From positions 1-25,513 of the forward strand of contig DEJE01000054.1 in the NCBI GenBank assembly GCA_002353205.1: a stretch of DNA of 25,513 nt. Direction: 5' to 3'. The notes under the pieces are model-generated. The model was given only the letters and a program-made list of their open reading frames with translations, made no database searches and was not told the DNA's origin. This DNA is from Prevotella sp. UBA2756 (GTDB taxonomy: Bacteria > Bacteroidota > Bacteroidia > Bacteroidales > Bacteroidaceae). The number at the start of each line of letters is the position of its first letter. Positions within the stretch are counted from its first letter, which is position 1. The position numbers and the translations under genes are program-made. This document shows positions 14,305 through 22,728 of the stretch, piece after piece.

Positions 14305-14316
14305 AAGAAACGAACA

Positions 14317-15525
14317 ATGGAAAACTATCAGCTCAGCAGCATCGACGATGCTGTGAGAGATTTCAGAGAAGGTAAGTTCGTCATCGTGGTCGACGATGAA
14401 GACCGCGAGAACGAAGGCGACCTGATATGCGCTGCCGAGACTATCACTCCCGAGATGGTGAACTTCATGCTGAAGAACGCGCGCGGCGTGCTCTGCGTGC
14501 CGCTCACCATGAGCCGGTGCGAAGAACTGGGACTGGCCCACCAGGTGGCCGACAACACCTCACTGCTGGGAACACCGTTCACCGTGACGGTCGACAAACT
14601 GAAAGGATGCTCCACTGGCGTGTCGGCTCACGACAGGGCTGCCACAATACGCGCGCTGGCCGACCCGACGTCGATGCCGCAGGACTTCGGCCGACCCGGA
14701 CATATCAATCCTCTCTATGCTCAGGAAAACGGCGTGCTCAAGCGTAGCGGCCACACCGAGGCTGCCATCGACCTGTGCCGGCTGGCCGGCATGCAGCCCG
14801 CAGGAGCACTCATCGAGATCATGAACGAAGACGGCACGATGGCGCGTATGCCACAGCTGCAGGAGTTCGCCCGGAAGCACGACCTGAAACTCATCACCAT
14901 CAAAGACCTCATTGCCTACCGGCTGAAGAAAGACTCGCTCGTGGAGATGGGGCAGGAGGTGGACATGCCGACGGCCTATGGGCACTTCCGGCTGATTCCC
15001 TTCCGGCAGGTGAGCAACGGACTGGAGCATTTCGCCCTCAAGAAAGGCGAATGGGACGACGGCGAGCCGGTGATGGTGCGCGTACATTCGTCGTGCGCCA
15101 CAGGTGATATCCTCGGCAGCCTACGTTGCGATTGCGGCGAACAGCTGCACAAAGCCATGCAGATGATCGACAAGGAAGGCAAGGGCGTTGTGGTCTACAT
15201 CCAGCAGGAAGGGCGCGGCATCGGACTGATGAACAAGATTGCTGCCTACAAACTGCAGGAAGAGGGGCTCGACACGGTGGAAGCCAACGTCCATCTGGGA
15301 TTCAAGCCCGACGAGCGCGACTATGGCTGCGGCGCACAGATCCTGCGCAAGCTGGGCGTGCAGAAGATGCGGCTGCTCACCAACAACCCCGTGAAGCGTG
15401 TCGGACTGGAGGCTTACGGGCTGGAAATCGTGGAGAACATCCCCATCGAGGTGACGCCCAACGCCTACAACCTGCGCTACCTGAAGACGAAAAAAGACCG
15501 CATGGGCCACACGTTGCACCTTTAA
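14317..15525 (+). CDS. ribBA: RibBA, bifunctional DHBP synthase / GTP cyclohydrolase II
   Basis: This enzyme starts riboflavin synthesis on both branches. The N-terminal RibB half (about 1-205) converts ribulose 5-phosphate to 3,4-dihydroxy-2-butanone 4-phosphate and shows DDEDRENEGDLICAAE (26-41), GCSTGVSAHDRAATI (97-111) and FGRPGHINPL (124-133). The C-terminal RibA half (about 206-402) hydrolyses GTP and shows RVHSSCATGDILGSLRCDCG (255-274), with the three zinc cysteines C260, C271 and C273, then YIQQEGRGIGLMNKI, DYGCGAQIL and LLTNNPVKR. Both halves look complete and the length of 402 is normal. It sits 12 bp behind the LptF/G-type permease gene, with no promoter between. No FMN riboswitch-like leader is visible. 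Confidence 0.97.
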   Translation: MENYQLSSIDDAVRDFREGKFVIVVDDEDRENEGDLICAAETITPEMVNFMLKNARGVLCVPLTMSRCEELGLAHQVADNTSLLGTPFTVTVDKLKGCSTGVSAHDRAATIRALADPTSMPQDFGRPGHINPLYAQENGVLKRSGHTEAAIDLCRLAGMQPAGALIEIMNEDGTMARMPQLQEFARKHDLKLITIKDLIAYRLKKDSLVEMGQEVDMPTAYGHFRLIPFRQVSNGLEHFALKKGEWDDGEPVMVRVHSSCATGDILGSLRCDCGEQLHKAMQMIDKEGKGVVVYIQQEGRGIGLMNKIAAYKLQEEGLDTVEANVHLGFKPDERDYGCGAQILRKLGVQKMRLLTNNPVKRVGLEAYGLEIVENIPIEVTPNAYNLRYLKTKKDRMGHTLHL

Positions 15526-15638
15526 AAACGGCTGCCGGCACCTGCTTTCCGAAGCTACAGAAAAGGTTGCCGCGCACGTTCCGCAGTGAGCGAAATGCAA
15601 CTTTTTGGCCGTTTTCCATGAAATAACGGCGCATTTTT

Positions 15639-15669
15639 TTCGTTATAAATAAAAAATTGCTTAATTTTG
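15639..15669 (+). promoter_or_regulatory. Promoter of the aminotransferase gene
   Basis: TAATTTTG (15662-15669) is a strong -7 element. At 19 bp upstream lies TTCG (15639-15642), a weaker -33. The leader is about 20 nt. Confidence 0.6.
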
Positions 15670-15694
15670 CACGGAATATCAATCATCATTTGCA

Positions 15695-16888
15695 ATGGCA
15701 AGACTTTCTAACCGATTAAATCGTCTCGCACCGTCGGCCACGCTGGCCATGTCGCAGAAAAGCAGCGAAATGAAAGCACAGGGCATCGACGTCATCAACA
15801 TGAGCGTCGGCGAGCCTGACTTCAATACGCCCGACCACATCAAGGCGGCCGCCAAGAAGGCTATTGACGACAATTATTCGAAATATTCACCCGTACCGGG
15901 ATATCCCGACCTGAGAAAAGCCATCGTTGCCAAGCTCAAGAACGAGAATGGCCTCGACTATACCACCGATGAGATCCTGGTGAGCAACGGTGCCAAACAG
16001 TGCGTCTGCAATGCCGTCATGGCGTTGGTCGACGACGGCGACGAGGTCATCATCCCCGCTCCCTATTGGGTGAGCTACCCGCAGATGGTGAAGCTCGCAG
16101 GCGGAACGCCCGTCATCGTGGAAGCCGGTTTTGAACAGGACTTCAAGATGACCCCCGAACAGCTCGAGGCTGCCATCACACCCAAGACGCGCATGCTTAT
16201 CCTCTGCTCGCCCAGTAACCCGACGGGCAGCGTCTACTCACACGAAGAGATGAAAGCGCTGGCCGAGGTGGTGCTCCGTCATGAGGACCTCTTCGTCCTG
16301 GCCGACGAGATCTACGAGCATATCAACTACACGGGAAAGCACGCCAGCATTGCTGCTTTCGAGGGAATGAAGGAGCGCTCCATCATCGTCAACGGCGTCA
16401 GTAAGGCCTACGCCATGACAGGATGGCGCATCGGCTTCATGGCCGCCCCGCAGTGGATCATCAAGGGATGTAACAAGCTGCAGGGACAATACACCAGCGG
16501 ACCGTGCTCCGTCAGTCAGAAGACTGCCGAGGAGGCATACGTAGCCTCGCAGGAATGCGTGGAGACCATGCGCAAGGCTTTTGAGCGACGTCGCGACCTC
16601 ATCGTGGAACTCGCCCGCCAGATTCCCGGACTCGAGGTGAACGTGCCACAAGGTGCCTTCTACCTCTTCCCCAAGTGCAGTAGCTTCTTCGGCAAGAGCG
16701 ACGGGCAGCGAACCATCGCCAATTCCACCGACCTGGCCATGTATCTGCTCGAAGAAGGACACGTGGCAACAGTAGGCGGCGATGCCTTCGGCGACCCGCA
16801 GTGCTTCCGCATGAGCTATGCTACCAGCGACGACAACATCCGCGAGGCCATGAGACGAATCAAAGAAACACTCGCTAAGTTATCATAG
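15695..16888 (+). CDS. Class I/II PLP-dependent aminotransferase (aspartate aminotransferase-like)
   Basis: The 397-residue protein is a fold-type I aminotransferase that most resembles bacterial aspartate aminotransferases of the Thermus/Bacillus kind. Such enzymes exchange the amino group between aspartate and 2-oxoglutarate through pyridoxal phosphate. Visible features: INMSVGEPDFNTP (34-46), CSPSNPTGSVYS (171-182, N175), LADEIYEHINY (202-212, D204 and Y207), the PLP lysine in VNGVSKAYAMTGWRIGF (K237, R245), and the substrate carboxylate arginine in FRMSYA (R372). No signal peptide. It is monocistronic, with its own promoter; the next gene has a separate promoter 224 bp on. Substrate range (Asp, aromatic or prephenate) cannot be settled from sequence alone. 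Confidence 0.92.
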   Translation: MARLSNRLNRLAPSATLAMSQKSSEMKAQGIDVINMSVGEPDFNTPDHIKAAAKKAIDDNYSKYSPVPGYPDLRKAIVAKLKNENGLDYTTDEILVSNGAKQCVCNAVMALVDDGDEVIIPAPYWVSYPQMVKLAGGTPVIVEAGFEQDFKMTPEQLEAAITPKTRMLILCSPSNPTGSVYSHEEMKALAEVVLRHEDLFVLADEIYEHINYTGKHASIAAFEGMKERSIIVNGVSKAYAMTGWRIGFMAAPQWIIKGCNKLQGQYTSGPCSVSQKTAEEAYVASQECVETMRKAFERRRDLIVELARQIPGLEVNVPQGAFYLFPKCSSFFGKSDGQRTIANSTDLAMYLLEEGHVATVGGDAFGDPQCFRMSYATSDDNIREAMRRIKETLAKLS

Positions 16889-16935
16889 CAGGAATTGATA
16901 CCGCAAATAAGCTTCAAAGAGTCTTTTTTTAGGAA

Positions 16936-16968
16936 TATCGTTGTTAAAAGTCCTTAAATTCAACGATA
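16936..16968. promoter_or_regulatory. Inverted-repeat operator candidate before exbB
   Basis: TATCGTTG (16936-16943) and CAACGATA (16961-16968) are perfect 8-bp arms separated by 17 bp. The right arm covers the expected -33 position (about 16962-16965) of the exbB promoter, and no normal TTTG is found there. A dimeric regulator bound here would control the TonB operon. This is inference from position and symmetry. Confidence 0.45.
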
Positions 16969-16984
16969 GTTCCACAAGAATTGC

Positions 16985-16992
16985 TATCTTTG
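16985..16992 (+). promoter_or_regulatory. -7 element of the exbB-tonB operon
   Basis: TATCTTTG fits TAnnTTTG. It leaves an unusually long leader of about 115 nt before the exbB ATG. The leader contains a small hairpin, GTTGC/GCAAC (17035-17051), followed by an AT-rich stretch with no Shine-Dalgarno. Confidence 0.55.
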
Positions 16993-17112
16993 CGAAGTCT
17001 ATTTAAAAACCGCATAGGTAAACGGGTCAAAATCGTTGCGAACGCAGCAACTTACGAAAACGGATTTTTATTACTTAATTTATTAATAACTAAAAATTAA
17101 AAACAAAAAATT

Positions 17113-17949
17113 ATGGCAACTACACAAGCTAAGGCAGCCCCGAAAAAATCGCAGGGCTTCCAGGGAGTTCAGGCAGCGATTTGGATTATCGTTGCATGTT
17201 TCATTGCAGCATGCTGCGTCTACAAGTTTGTTATGGGTAACCCCGCAAACTTCATCGATGGCAATCCTGAAAACGCCGTGAAAGACGGTAGCATCCTCGG
17301 TCTTATCTACAAAGGTGGTATCGTGGTGCCGGTGATCATCACCCTGCTGTTCACCGTTATCGCTCTGAGCGTTGAGCGCTTCCTCGCTCTGCGCACCGCT
17401 TTCGGTAAGGGCAAACTCCCCAAGTTCGTTTCCAGCATCAAGGCAGCTCTCGCAGCTAACGACTTCGCAAAGGCTCAGAAGCTCTGCGACGACCAGCGCG
17501 GTACTGTTGCCAACGTGGTAGGTGCTTCTCTCCGCGCTTACAAGGAGATGGAGGCTACCTCGGGCATGAAGACCTCTCAGAAAGTGGCTAAGATCCAGCA
17601 GGCTCACGAGGAAGCAACTCAGCTCGAGATGCCGACTCTGCAGATGAACATGCCGATCCTTGCTACTATCGTTACGCTGGGTACCCTGACCGCTCTGTTC
17701 GGTACTGTGGTGGGTATGATTCGTTCGTTCGCAGCTCTGGCTTCCGGTGGCGGTGGTGACTCGCTCGCACTGTCTGAAGGTATCTCTGAGGCTCTTGTGA
17801 ACACAGCATCAGGTATCTTGACATCTTGGTTCGCCGTAGTTGCCTACAACTACTATTCTAACAAGATCGATAAGCTGACATACGCCCTCGACGAGGTTGG
17901 TTACACCATTGCCCAGACATACGAAGCAAACCATACGGATGAGGCTTAA
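17113..17949 (+). CDS. exbB: ExbB, MotA/TolQ/ExbB proton-channel protein
   Basis: ExbB forms the pentameric inner-membrane channel that, with ExbD, uses proton flow to energise TonB. The 278-residue protein has TM segments at about 21-41, 68-88, 185-210 and 230-252. The family core is clear in the last two (LATIVTLGTLTALFGTVVGM, then SEALVNTASGILTSWFAVVA), and ALSVERFLALR follows the second helix. The extra N-terminal helix is common in Bacteroidetes ExbB. It heads an operon: exbD1 follows after 31 bp. Codon usage looks highly biased, which suggests strong expression. Confidence 0.94.
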   Translation: MATTQAKAAPKKSQGFQGVQAAIWIIVACFIAACCVYKFVMGNPANFIDGNPENAVKDGSILGLIYKGGIVVPVIITLLFTVIALSVERFLALRTAFGKGKLPKFVSSIKAALAANDFAKAQKLCDDQRGTVANVVGASLRAYKEMEATSGMKTSQKVAKIQQAHEEATQLEMPTLQMNMPILATIVTLGTLTALFGTVVGMIRSFAALASGGGGDSLALSEGISEALVNTASGILTSWFAVVAYNYYSNKIDKLTYALDEVGYTIAQTYEANHTDEA

Positions 17950-17980
17950 TTTTTGCTAACCCTTTAAAACATTTATCATT

Positions 17981-18595
17981 ATGGGTAAAGTAAAAGTTAA
18001 GAAAGCGGACGTCTGGATTGACATGACCCCGATGAGCGACGTCATGGTGCTCCTGCTGACCTTCTTCATGCTGACGTCTACGTTCGTGAAGAATGAGGCA
18101 GTGCGCGTCAATGCACCGTCATCGGTATCTGAAATCAAGGTTCCGGAGGAAAACGTTCTTTCCATCCTGGTCGACAAGACCGGAAAGATCTTCCTCGGCA
18201 TGGAGACTCCGGGTAAGATGGAGGCCTTGATCAGCGACATGGCAGCCCAGTATGGCGTTGCGCTGAACGCAAAGCAGCTTGAGAAGGGACGCAGCTCGGC
18301 TAATGTCGGCGTCTCTATGCAAGATCTTAATGAGTTTCTCAATCAGGATGTGGAGAAGCTGAACGAGTATCAGGCTTCGAGAGGCATCCCGACTGACAGT
18401 ATTGACGGAAAGATGAGTGAGTTCCAGACATGGGTGGAAACGGCACGCACGGCCAACGGCTCTGAGATGAAGATTGCCATCAAGGCCGACCAGGACACCC
18501 CCTACAAGGTCATCAAGAAGATGATGTCGGAACTGCAGGACATGAGCGAGAACCGCTACTTCCTCATCACATCTCTTAAATCAGCGGAGGATTAA
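17981..18595 (+). CDS. exbD: ExbD-type biopolymer transport protein (first copy)
   Basis: The 204-residue protein has a short cytoplasmic tail, one TM helix (about 20-38) and a periplasmic domain. The proton-carrying aspartate is present in DMTPMSDVMVLLLTFFMLTS (D20). At 204 residues it is longer than E. coli ExbD (141) because of an insertion around residues 85-145. It lies 31 bp after exbB and 3 bp before a second exbD. In Bacteroidetes two different ExbD proteins are commonly encoded together and may build a hetero-dimer in the ExbB pore; that is inference. Confidence 0.92.
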   Translation: MGKVKVKKADVWIDMTPMSDVMVLLLTFFMLTSTFVKNEAVRVNAPSSVSEIKVPEENVLSILVDKTGKIFLGMETPGKMEALISDMAAQYGVALNAKQLEKGRSSANVGVSMQDLNEFLNQDVEKLNEYQASRGIPTDSIDGKMSEFQTWVETARTANGSEMKIAIKADQDTPYKVIKKMMSELQDMSENRYFLITSLKSAED

Positions 18596-18598
18596 GTT

Positions 18599-19258
18599 AT
18601 GGCAAAGCAAAAAGCAAGTAAGCAGAAAAAATTCAACACCCGAGTCGACTTCACGCCGATGGTGGATATGATGATGCTTCTTATCACTTTCTTCATGCTC
18701 TGTACGTCTCTGTCTAAACCTCAGACGATGAACTTGACCATGCCGAGTAACGATAAGAATATTTCAGACCAGGACCGTAACGCGGCAAAGGCTTCTCAGA
18801 CCATCACCATGTTTGTGTGTGGCAATGATAAGATCTACCACGTCGACGGTATCCCCAACTACGACGACCCCAGCTGCCTGAAGGAGACTTCGTGGGGCAG
18901 AGAAGGCATCCGCAAGGTGCTCATCGAGCACCGCACGGAAGACGGCTCTACTCCCGTGGCCGACATCATGGCTGCCAAGATCGAGCTGGACAGGAAAAAA
19001 CTCGCCAACCCCGCACAGTATCCGGACAGCATCTATGATCGCGAACTGACGAAGATCAAGAAAGGTGAACTGGCCGACTACGGCGGCGAGGCCAAGGTGC
19101 CCACGATGACCATCATCATCAAGTGTACCGACGAGGCTTCCTACAAGAACATGGTCGACGCTCTCGACGAAATGGCTATCTGCAGCATTGGTACCTATGT
19201 GATCGACAAGATCAACGACGACGATCAGGCTCTGCTTGACAAGCGTGGTATCAAGTAA
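18599..19258 (+). CDS. exbD: ExbD-type biopolymer transport protein (second copy)
   Basis: The 219-residue paralogue has the same layout: basic N-terminus, TM helix with the conserved aspartate in VDFTPMVDMMMLLITFFML (D23), and a periplasmic domain. Its periplasmic part is unlike that of the first copy and carries a long insertion (about 60-170) before the usual end (PTMTIIIKCTDEASYKNMVD). The intact aspartate in both copies argues that both are functional. Only 3 bp separate it from the first copy, and tonB follows after 31 bp. Confidence 0.92.
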   Translation: MAKQKASKQKKFNTRVDFTPMVDMMMLLITFFMLCTSLSKPQTMNLTMPSNDKNISDQDRNAAKASQTITMFVCGNDKIYHVDGIPNYDDPSCLKETSWGREGIRKVLIEHRTEDGSTPVADIMAAKIELDRKKLANPAQYPDSIYDRELTKIKKGELADYGGEAKVPTMTIIIKCTDEASYKNMVDALDEMAICSIGTYVIDKINDDDQALLDKRGIK

Positions 19259-19289
19259 TACGGTAATTTAAAGAAAGGAATAATAGACA

Positions 19290-20123
19290 ATGGCAAAAAT
19301 AGATCTGGTGTCCAATGAATGGACCGACCTCGTCTTCGAAGGAAGAAATAAGTCTTACGGAGCATACGTGCTGCGTAAAGGCACTTCCAAGCGAAATATT
19401 TATGCTATGGTGGCCGTATTGCTGCTTGCTGTGTTAGGACTGTTAGGTATTAAGCTGATCAACTTCATTCAGGAGCAGCAGGCTGTTGCCAACACTCAGG
19501 AAATGGAGCTCTCCATGATCCAGGAGGCTAAGAAAGCCAAGAAGGTGGAGAAGGTGGAGCAGCCCAAGATTGAGCCTGAAAAGGTTGTCGAGAAGGTGAA
19601 GAGCTCAATCAAGTTCACCGCACCCGTCATCAAGAAAGATAACGAGGTGAAGGAAGAGGACGAGATTGACCTGAAGAAGGTTGAGGACTCTAAGGAGGCC
19701 GTGGGTGCTTTCACCGTCGAAGGTAACGATGAGGTTGGTGGCGAAGTGCTGAAGGCAAAGGAAGAGATTGCTCCTCCACCAGAGCCCGAGAAACCCGTCG
19801 AGGATAACAAGGTGTTCGACGTCGTTGAACAGAAGCCTATGTTCCCCGGTGGCGATGCCGCTCTGATGCAGTGGCTGAGCAGCAACATCAAGTATCCCGT
19901 TATCGCTGCTGAGAACGGTGTCCAGGGACGCGTTGTCTGCCAGTTCGTCGTGGAGAAAGATGGTTCTGTCTCTGGCGTGACTGTCGTGAAGAGCATCGAC
20001 CCGAGTCTCGACAAGGAGGCCGTCCGCGTGATCAAGTCAATGCCGAAGTGGACTCCTGGTAAGCAGAACGGACAGAACGTGCGTGTGAAGTACACGCTTC
20101 CCGTGCAGTTCAAACTTCAGTAA
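19290..20123 (+). CDS. tonB: TonB, energy transducer
   Basis: The 277-residue protein has a cytoplasmic N-terminal stretch (1-37, with WTDLVFEGRNKSYGAYVLRK, typical of Bacteroidetes TonB), one TM helix (about 38-60), a Lys/Glu/Pro-rich periplasmic spacer (about 75-182) and a C-terminal TonB domain (about 185-277). The TonB domain shows PMFPGGDAALMQWLSSNIKY, GRVVCQFVVEKDGSVSGV and MPKWTPGKQNGQNVRVKYTL. It carries ExbB/ExbD energy to outer-membrane receptors; the receptor-like fusion at 765-3485 is one possible client. It lies between exbD2 (31 bp) and the PstS-like gene (22 bp) in the same operon. Confidence 0.95.
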   Translation: MAKIDLVSNEWTDLVFEGRNKSYGAYVLRKGTSKRNIYAMVAVLLLAVLGLLGIKLINFIQEQQAVANTQEMELSMIQEAKKAKKVEKVEQPKIEPEKVVEKVKSSIKFTAPVIKKDNEVKEEDEIDLKKVEDSKEAVGAFTVEGNDEVGGEVLKAKEEIAPPPEPEKPVEDNKVFDVVEQKPMFPGGDAALMQWLSSNIKYPVIAAENGVQGRVVCQFVVEKDGSVSGVTVVKSIDPSLDKEAVRVIKSMPKWTPGKQNGQNVRVKYTLPVQFKLQ

Positions 20124-20145
20124 TTAAGACGCTAAGCATAATTAA

Positions 20146-21099
20146 ATGTACAAGAACGTATTCTACTATATCGTAGGATTATCTCTGATTTTCGGTTTGT
20201 CCTCATGCGAGGACAAACCGAAAAACGGTAGAACAGACACCTATTCGTCGGGAAGCATACAATTCACTTGCGACGAGAGTTTCTACCCCATCATCGACGA
20301 AGAAATCGAAGTCTTCGAGAGTATATATCGGAACGCGCACGTCACGCCGATCTATACCGACGAGCTCGAAGCCGTCAACCTGTTGCTCAGCGACAGCGTC
20401 TGTCTTGCCATCGCTTCCCACGACTTCACGAAGCAGCAATACGACAATTTCAAGTCGCGCGGCTACCAGCCACAGGCAGTACGCCTGGCCAAGGACGGCC
20501 TCGCCTTCATCATCAACAATCAGAACACCGACTCGTGCATCTCTGTGAACAACATCAAGCGTGTGCTCAGCGGAGAGGCAAAGAACTGGAGCGACGTGGC
20601 ACCCGGTTCCAAGCGCGGCGAGATTATCGTCTGCTTCGACAACAAGCAGTCAAGCACCGTGCACTTCTGTGTGGACTCCCTGCTCGGAGGAAAACCCATC
20701 AACAGCCCCAATATCGTGGCTGCCAAGACAAGCAAGGAGGTCATCCAATATGTGCAAGACACGCCCAACGCCATCGGTATCATCGGAAGCAACTGGCTCA
20801 ACGATCCACGCGACACGACGAACATCACCTTTTATAAAAACACACGCGTGATGCACGTCAGCCGAATGGACGATGCCAAGCCCGAGAACAGCTATCAGCC
20901 CTATCAGGCCTATATCTACAACGGACGTTACCCCATCGTACGCACCGTCTACGCACTGCTCAACGACCCCCGGCGCGGCCTGCCTTGGGGCTTCGCACAT
21001 TTCATAGAGAGCTACAAAGGACAGCTCATCATCAAGAAGTCGGGCATCCTGCCCATCATCATGGACACCTACGTCATCGACGTCAAGGTGAACCCGTGA
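20146..21099 (+). CDS. PstS-like substrate-binding lipoprotein in the tonB operon
   Basis: The 317-residue protein has a lipoprotein signal (MYKNVFYYIV, then GLSLIFGLSSC, lipobox LSSC with Cys21). The rest is a periplasmic-binding-protein fold of the PstS phosphate-binding type, with LAKDGLAFIINNQN, RVLSGEAKNWSDV, KQSSTVHFCVDSLL and PNAIGIIGSNWL. There is no pstC, pstA or pstB here. Its place directly behind tonB (22 bp), a recurring arrangement in Bacteroidetes as I recall, suggests a role with the TonB complex rather than classical phosphate import; that is inference. A perfect 16-bp-arm hairpin lies inside its signal-peptide codons (20189-20224), with the lipid-carrying Cys codon in the loop. 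Confidence 0.85.
   Translation: MYKNVFYYIVGLSLIFGLSSCEDKPKNGRTDTYSSGSIQFTCDESFYPIIDEEIEVFESIYRNAHVTPIYTDELEAVNLLLSDSVCLAIASHDFTKQQYDNFKSRGYQPQAVRLAKDGLAFIINNQNTDSCISVNNIKRVLSGEAKNWSDVAPGSKRGEIIVCFDNKQSSTVHFCVDSLLGGKPINSPNIVAAKTSKEVIQYVQDTPNAIGIIGSNWLNDPRDTTNITFYKNTRVMHVSRMDDAKPENSYQPYQAYIYNGRYPIVRTVYALLNDPRRGLPWGFAHFIESYKGQLIIKKSGILPIIMDTYVIDVKVNP
20189..20224 (+). repeat. Perfect hairpin over the lipobox codons of the PstS-like gene
   Basis: TTTTCGGTTTGTCCTC (20189-20204) and GAGGACAAACCGAAAA (20209-20224) are exactly complementary over 16 bases, with loop ATGC (20205-20208). The loop holds the TGC codon of lipidated Cys21. No U-tract follows, so it is not a standard terminator. The mRNA stem lies about 43 nt into the gene. 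Confidence 0.9.
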
Positions 21100-21279
21100 C
21101 GACTCTATCAGACCAGTTTGATAAGCAGAGGGGCCGCGTCGCAAAGAACCCCGTCCTTTTGTGAATAAAATTGTCCTGAACATCGGTCAGCTTAAACCTT
21201 TTCAGCGAGGTTTCATCATATAGACAAAACCGTGGAATTACGAAATAGAGAGTATTAACCATTAAAACAAATAAAGGAT

Positions 21280-22698
21280 ATGAAAGCAATCAAATATTTC
21301 GTTGCAGGAGCAATGCTCAGCATCTCCGCAACAGCAATGGCTCAGTCTGCAGAAGTGCAGGCTCAGATCGACGCTATCACCAAGACCGTCGTCGATGCAA
21401 AGGGTGACATCAAAGCCACCAAGGACGCAGTGAAAGACTTCATGAAGGTCTACAAGAAAGATGCCGACGCACTGGCAGGCTTAGGCCGCGCCTTCATGAG
21501 GGCCGGCAACATGGCCGAGGCACAGCGCTATGCCGCTCTGGCACGCAAGGTCGGAAAGAACAAGGCCGCTGGTTACATCCTCGAAGGCGACATCGCTGCC
21601 ATGCAGGATGATGGCGGAACAGCTGCCAGCTGGTACCAGCAGGCCACCATGTTCGACCCGAACAACACCAATGGCTACGTGAAGTACGCACGCGTCTACC
21701 AGAAGATCGACGCCAACGGTGCCGTGGAGATGCTCGAAAAGCTGCGCCAGGTGAAGCCCGACTATCCCGTCGATGCTGCCGCAGGCTATATGTACTCGCA
21801 GAACGACCGTCTGAAGACCGCTATGGAATACTACGACAAGGTGACCAACTATCAGGCGCTCGACGACTACATCCTCTACGACTATCTCACCACTGCCTAC
21901 AGTCTTGAGGACTACGACAAAGCACTGAAGCTTGCCAGAATCGGTATCCAGAAGAACCCGAAGTATGCCAGCTACTTCAAGATGGCTTACTATGCTGCTA
22001 CGAAGAAGGGCGACTTCGTCGAAGCTATCAGCGATGCACAGCGCTATTTCAGCACCGAGGAAGCCGAGAATATCAAGGCCAACGACTACATGTTCTATGG
22101 CGATGCCCTGAAGGGTGCCGGTCAGCTCGAAGAGGCCATCACTCAGTATGAGAAGGCATTCCAGATGGACAACACGAAGACCGATTTCTTCAAGTCGGCT
22201 TCCGAGATCTATCTCGCCAAGAAAGACCACGCCAAGGCTCTCGACTACGCCAACAAGTACATCGATGCCATCGGCACCGCTGCCACCTATAAGGAGTATG
22301 AGACGCTTGCCGACATCTACATCGACAAGTCCGAGAACGTTGCCGAGGGTGAGGTGGCTGCTGCACTGTTCGAGGCCGACAAGGTCTACGGCACCATCGC
22401 CGACAAGTTCGACTATGCCAAGGAGTATGCCGTCTTCAAGCGTGCTGCCATCAACCACCAGATCAACAGCGACATCAAGAAGGGTCAGGCTAAGCCCTAC
22501 TACGAGCAGTTCATCAGCCTCGTAGAGCCGAAGGCAGAGAAGAGTGCTTCCGACCTGCGCAAGCTCGCCACCTGCTACAACTATCTGGCTGTCTACTACA
22601 TCCAGAACGACCAGACCGCCAAGTCGAAGGAGTATGCTCAGAAGCTCATCGAGCTGCAGCCCGACAACGACACGGCTAAGCAGATCCTCGCTCTGTAA
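21280..22698 (+). CDS. Periplasmic tetratricopeptide-repeat protein
   Basis: The 472-residue protein has a signal peptide (MKAIKYFVAGAMLSISATAM, cleavage after AMA) and is then almost entirely helical TPR repeats. Examples are ALAGLGRAFMRAGNMAEAQR, YLTTAYSLEDYDKALKLAR, YGDALKGAGQLEEAITQYEK and IYLAKKDHAKALDYANKYID. TPR arrays bind other proteins; no enzymatic domain is seen. It has no lipobox, so it should be soluble in the periplasm. It lies 180 bp behind the PstS-like gene, with no clear promoter in that gap, and its end carries the terminator, so it is probably the last gene of the exbB-tonB unit. A scaffold or accessory role with the TonB complex is inference. Confidence 0.85.
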   Translation: MKAIKYFVAGAMLSISATAMAQSAEVQAQIDAITKTVVDAKGDIKATKDAVKDFMKVYKKDADALAGLGRAFMRAGNMAEAQRYAALARKVGKNKAAGYILEGDIAAMQDDGGTAASWYQQATMFDPNNTNGYVKYARVYQKIDANGAVEMLEKLRQVKPDYPVDAAAGYMYSQNDRLKTAMEYYDKVTNYQALDDYILYDYLTTAYSLEDYDKALKLARIGIQKNPKYASYFKMAYYAATKKGDFVEAISDAQRYFSTEEAENIKANDYMFYGDALKGAGQLEEAITQYEKAFQMDNTKTDFFKSASEIYLAKKDHAKALDYANKYIDAIGTAATYKEYETLADIYIDKSENVAEGEVAAALFEADKVYGTIADKFDYAKEYAVFKRAAINHQINSDIKKGQAKPYYEQFISLVEPKAEKSASDLRKLATCYNYLAVYYIQNDQTAKSKEYAQKLIELQPDNDTAKQILAL

Positions 22699-22728
22699 TC
22701 AAGATTCATTCTTTTAGGTTCATATTGT

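Noticed and set aside
15525..15615. AAAACGGC (15525-15532) and GCCGTTTT (15608-15615) as a terminator after ribBA
   Set aside because: The arms are only 8 bp and 75 bases apart with no compact stem or T-run directly after; likely chance.
21481..22458. 325-codon frame antisense to the TPR gene
   Set aside because: Hydrophobic Val/Leu/Gly-rich mirror of a helical repeat gene; no supporting promoter or family resemblance.
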